The position numbers and the translations under genes are program-made. Of a stretch of DNA of 7,220 nt, positions 5,007 through 7,220 are shown piece by piece. The notes beneath the pieces were generated by a model that worked only from the letters and a program-made list of their open reading frames with translations, had not been told where the DNA came from and ran no database searches. Source of the stretch: Bacillota bacterium (GTDB lineage Bacteria > Bacillota > UBA994); assembly GCA_018725275.1 (NCBI GenBank), contig QLUC01000082.1:1-7220 (forward strand), in the 5' to 3' direction. Numbering within the stretch: the stretch's first letter is position 1; each line of letters begins with the position of its first letter.

Positions 5007-6380
5007 ATGAAACCCATTAAAATTTTAGCGGCACTAGTGCTGGTCGTGCTCCTGACGCTTAGCGTAGCACGCCCGCCGGCGGCGGCGGAAGATGTTTTTC
5101 AGGTGGTTTTGCGAGTTTTGCGGCTGGTGCAAAGCGAGTTTTGGCGCGAGGTCTCGCCTGAGGTCTTAATTAGGGGCGCCATCAATGGCATTATGGAGGC
5201 CTTAGACGACCCGCACTCGGTCTACATGGAGCCGCGGGCGCAGGAGCAGTTTATGCGGCAGGTGACGGGGGCCTTTGCCGGCATTGGGGTGTCGCTCGAG
5301 ATTACGCCTGACGGGGCGCGCCTGAGCCAGGTGTTTCGCCATAGCCCTGCCGCGAGAGCCGGCCTTAGGGCGGGCGATGTCATCTTATTTGTCGAGACGC
5401 AGGACGTGCGGCACTTAACGCTCGCGCAGTTGTCCGCGCTCATCCGCGGCGAGGTGGGCACGATGGTCTCGCTGTCTTTTTACCGCAGCAGTGTGAGCAC
5501 CTTGCGTACAGTAAGTATTAGACGCGAGACGGTGGTGGCGCCCTCGGCCCAGTGGCGCATGCTCGAGGGTAACATCGGCTACATAGACATTGATTTTTTT
5601 GGGGCAGCCTTGGGTGAGGATATGCGCGAGGCCATGACCGACCTACGCGGCGCCCGGGGGCTGGTGCTCGACCTGCGGGGCAACCCCGGGGGGATGATTC
5701 GGAGCATGATGGACACGGTACCCCATTTTGTGCCTGCCGGGCCCTTGGCCATTATGGTAGCGCGGGGCGGGCAGAGAGAGACCGTGATGAGCCCGGGCCC
5801 GGGGCCGGGAGTACCCTTGGTGGTTTTGGTAGACGAAAGAACGGCCTCGGCTGCCGAAATTTTAGCTGCTGCCATTATGGATAGGCAGAGTGGCGTGCTC
5901 GTAGGCACACAGACCTACGGCAAGGGGGTAGCGCAGGGCATTTATGACCTCGGGCAGACGATAGGCGCCCTGAGATTGACGGTGGTGGGGTACTTGACAC
6001 CCACGGGCCGGGAAATCGAAGGCCGGGGTTTAGAGCCAAATGTTACGGTAGCGCAGCGGGCGCCGGAAGTAATGCCGCCGCTCGCCGAGCTTGTGGCTAC
6101 GCAAAATGGCTTTACCCTTGGCCAGCGCCACCCCGAAATTGTTAAGCTACACCGCGCCTTAACGGTCTTGGGCTTCTATGAGGGGGCGGTAAGCGACCAC
6201 TTTACGGCCGGTACCCGGCAAGCGATAATGCGCTTTCAGCAACACTTTAACCTGTATCGAGATGGGTTGGCGACGCCTGAGCTCCTAGAGCAAGTAAACT
6301 TGCGCCTGGTGCGCCCCCCAGTCTGGCGCGATGCCCAGCTTGAGGCGGCCTTAGAGAATTTACGCGGGCGCCTTAGATAG
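5007..6380 (+). CDS. ctpA: Secreted carboxyl-terminal processing protease (S41, CtpA-like) with peptidoglycan-binding domain
   Basis: 457 aa, close to Bacillus CtpA/CtpB. Signal peptide: MKPIK, hydrophobic core about 6-20, likely cleavage after AAA (27). A helical N-terminal part (about 28-80) is followed by a PDZ domain (about 85-165; AGIGVSLEI, RAGDVI). The S41 core includes GYIDIDFF (191-198) and LDLRGNPGG (221-229). The nucleophile Ser281 lies in RTASAAEI and the general base Lys306 in TYGKG, the usual 25-residue separation, so it should be active. Residues about 374-432 form a PG_binding_1 domain (VKLHRALTVLGFYEGAVSDHFT..TRQAI.RFQ in outline). The family cleaves extracytoplasmic substrates, recognising their C-termini through PDZ. 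Expected site: outside the membrane, docked on the wall. Divergent from the polysaccharide operon; its last 8 bp overlap the dus stop. Substrate unknown. Confidence 0.93.
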   Translation: MKPIKILAALVLVVLLTLSVARPPAAAEDVFQVVLRVLRLVQSEFWREVSPEVLIRGAINGIMEALDDPHSVYMEPRAQEQFMRQVTGAFAGIGVSLEITPDGARLSQVFRHSPAARAGLRAGDVILFVETQDVRHLTLAQLSALIRGEVGTMVSLSFYRSSVSTLRTVSIRRETVVAPSAQWRMLEGNIGYIDIDFFGAALGEDMREAMTDLRGARGLVLDLRGNPGGMIRSMMDTVPHFVPAGPLAIMVARGGQRETVMSPGPGPGVPLVVLVDERTASAAEILAAAIMDRQSGVLVGTQTYGKGVAQGIYDLGQTIGALRLTVVGYLTPTGREIEGRGLEPNVTVAQRAPEVMPPLAELVATQNGFTLGQRHPEIVKLHRALTVLGFYEGAVSDHFTAGTRQAIMRFQQHFNLYRDGLATPELLEQVNLRLVRPPVWRDAQLEAALENLRGRLR

Positions 6381-7220
6381 CCTCTACTTGGGCAAAGCGG
6401 CGGAGCAGTTCTTCGACTACAGCTAGGCTCGCGGCGGTGTTAATTTGGTTGCGAAGTGCGGCGGCACCCGGCAAACCCCGGCAGTACCACGCCAGGTGAG
6501 GGCGCATTTCGCGGAGTGCCCGGTATTCGCCCTTGTGCGCCACCGCCATCGCCAAGTGCCTTAAGGCGAGCTCCGCTCGCTCCGGGGCGGTGGGCAGGGG
6601 TAGCTGTGGTAGCCCCAGAAAGAGTCGGGCGATGTCCCGATAGAGCCAGGGGTTGCCTAGGGCGGCGCGCCCGACCATGACGGCGTCACAGCCTGTTTCG
6701 TGCCTCATGCGGTGAGCATCCTCTGCTACGGCAATATCACCATTGCCGATGACGGGGATGCTTACCGCTTTTTTTACGGCACGAATTATGCCCCAATCGG
6801 CCTTCCCGCTGTAAAACTGCTCCCTAGTGCGAGCGTGCACGGTCAGGGCCGCGGCTCCGGCCGCCTCTAGCCGCTGGGCGAAAGAGGTGGCGTTAATGGA
6901 GTGGGCGTCCCACCCGCTACGAAACTTGACAGTAATGGGGATTTTTACGACGGCGACCATCTGCCTGACTATTGCGGCGGCCAGCTCGGGTTCCCGCATG
7001 AGGGCGGAGCCGGCGCCGTTCTTGACGATCTTCGGCGTGGGGCAGCCCATGTTGATGTCGATGGCACAGGCCGCTGTTCTTTCGGCCACTATGGCGGCTG
7101 CCCGCGCCATCTCCGCCGGGTCGTTGCCAAAAAGCTGCACGGCGACAGGCTGTTCTTTAGGGTCTAGGGCCAGGAGCTCCCAGGTCTTATCTTGGTCGTA
7201 GATGAGCCCCTTGCTACTCA
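6373..7220 (-). CDS. dusB: tRNA-dihydrouridine synthase, DusB/NifR3-like (5' end beyond the window)
   Basis: A flavoenzyme reducing specific uridines of tRNA to dihydrouridine with FMN and NADPH. The frame is open to the window edge: upstream of the in-frame GTG at 7140 it continues with KGLIYDQDKTWELL and PVAVQLFG, typical of the family, so 7140 is not the start. About 281 residues are visible, and I expect roughly 40-50 more. Catalytic Cys is in INMGCPTPK (codon 7042-7044). Further marks are the FMN/substrate region TVHARTREQFYSGKADW, GNGDI, the phosphate-binding VGRAALGNPW, and the C-terminal helical domain with EMRPHLAWYCRGLPGA. It ends with TAA at 6373-6375, inside the last codons of the convergent protease gene, with no terminator visible. 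Subfamily DusB is inferred from motif style and lineage; Dus itself is firm. Confidence 0.93.
   Translation of the reverse strand, partial: SSKGLIYDQDKTWELLALDPKEQPVAVQLFGNDPAEMARAAAIVAERTAACAIDINMGCPTPKIVKNGAGSALMREPELAAAIVRQMVAVVKIPITVKFRSGWDAHSINATSFAQRLEAAGAAALTVHARTREQFYSGKADWGIIRAVKKAVSIPVIGNGDIAVAEDAHRMRHETGCDAVMVGRAALGNPWLYRDIARLFLGLPQLPLPTAPERAELALRHLAMAVAHKGEYRALREMRPHLAWYCRGLPGAAALRNQINTAASLAVVEELLRRFAQVEAI

Noticed and set aside
4756..5017. Short minus-strand frames upstream of the modulator (possible leader peptides)
   Set aside because: They lack Shine-Dalgarno sites, overlap the modulator N-terminus out of frame, and would start upstream of the likely operon promoter.
7138..7140. 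GTG at 7140 as the start of the dihydrouridine synthase
   Set aside because: Family-typical sequence (PVAVQLFG and upstream) continues in frame to the window edge, so the gene is truncated by the window.
1..7220. CRISPR arrays, tRNA/rRNA genes, insertion sequences, phage or defence genes
   Set aside because: I looked for repeats with regular spacers, tRNA-like clovers, transposase motifs and terminal inverted repeats and saw none; the window is ordinary chromosomal coding sequence.

Overview
The window looks like a chromosomal segment of a Gram-positive-type, probably deep-branching or clostridial, member of the Bacillota. The evidence is a gene order matching Bacillus subtilis epsA-epsB-epsC, a BY-kinase whose activator is a separate membrane protein (the Firmicutes arrangement), a C-terminal copper-amine-oxidase-N-like (stalk) domain common in clostridia and Paenibacillus, AGGAGG-type ribosome binding sites, GC-rich genes and tight gene packing. 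Genus cannot be told from the sequence.

Leftward block (about 4838 to 121, minus strand): a compact exopolysaccharide/cell-surface operon. It reads Wzz/YveK-type modulator (254 codons as listed, perhaps 239), BY-kinase (231 aa), membrane UDP-N-acetylhexosamine 4,6-dehydratase of the EpsC/CapD/PglF type (616 aa), a secreted protein joining a degenerate LytR-CpsA-Psr (LCP) fold to a copper-amine-oxidase-N-like domain (325 aa), and an 88-aa single-span membrane protein. Gene gaps are 2, 22, 97 and 4 nt. The block ends in a strong rho-independent terminator at 122-148. An extended -10 promoter candidate precedes the modulator and a second lies in the 97-nt gap before the LCP-like gene, so the last two genes may also be transcribed separately. 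No glycosyltransferase, flippase, polymerase or CpsB-type phosphatase is present, so this is a control-plus-first-sugar module whose partners must be elsewhere.

Rightward block (5007-6380, plus strand): a secreted carboxyl-terminal processing protease (S41) with signal peptide, PDZ domain, Ser281/Lys306 dyad and C-terminal peptidoglycan-binding domain. It is divergent from the polysaccharide operon across about 170 nt.

Right edge (6373-7220, minus strand): a DusB-like tRNA-dihydrouridine synthase truncated at its 5' end by the window edge. Its stop codon lies inside the 3' end of the protease gene (8-bp tail-to-tail overlap), with no terminator between them.

Working model (inference): modulator and kinase regulate polymer length and export, the dehydratase makes the first 4-keto-6-deoxy sugar nucleotide, and the LCP-like protein binds lipid-linked polymer or cell wall without full transferase chemistry. 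The most unusual points are the degenerate LCP/copper-amine-oxidase-N fusion and a G9 tract in the ribosome binding site of the dehydratase gene.
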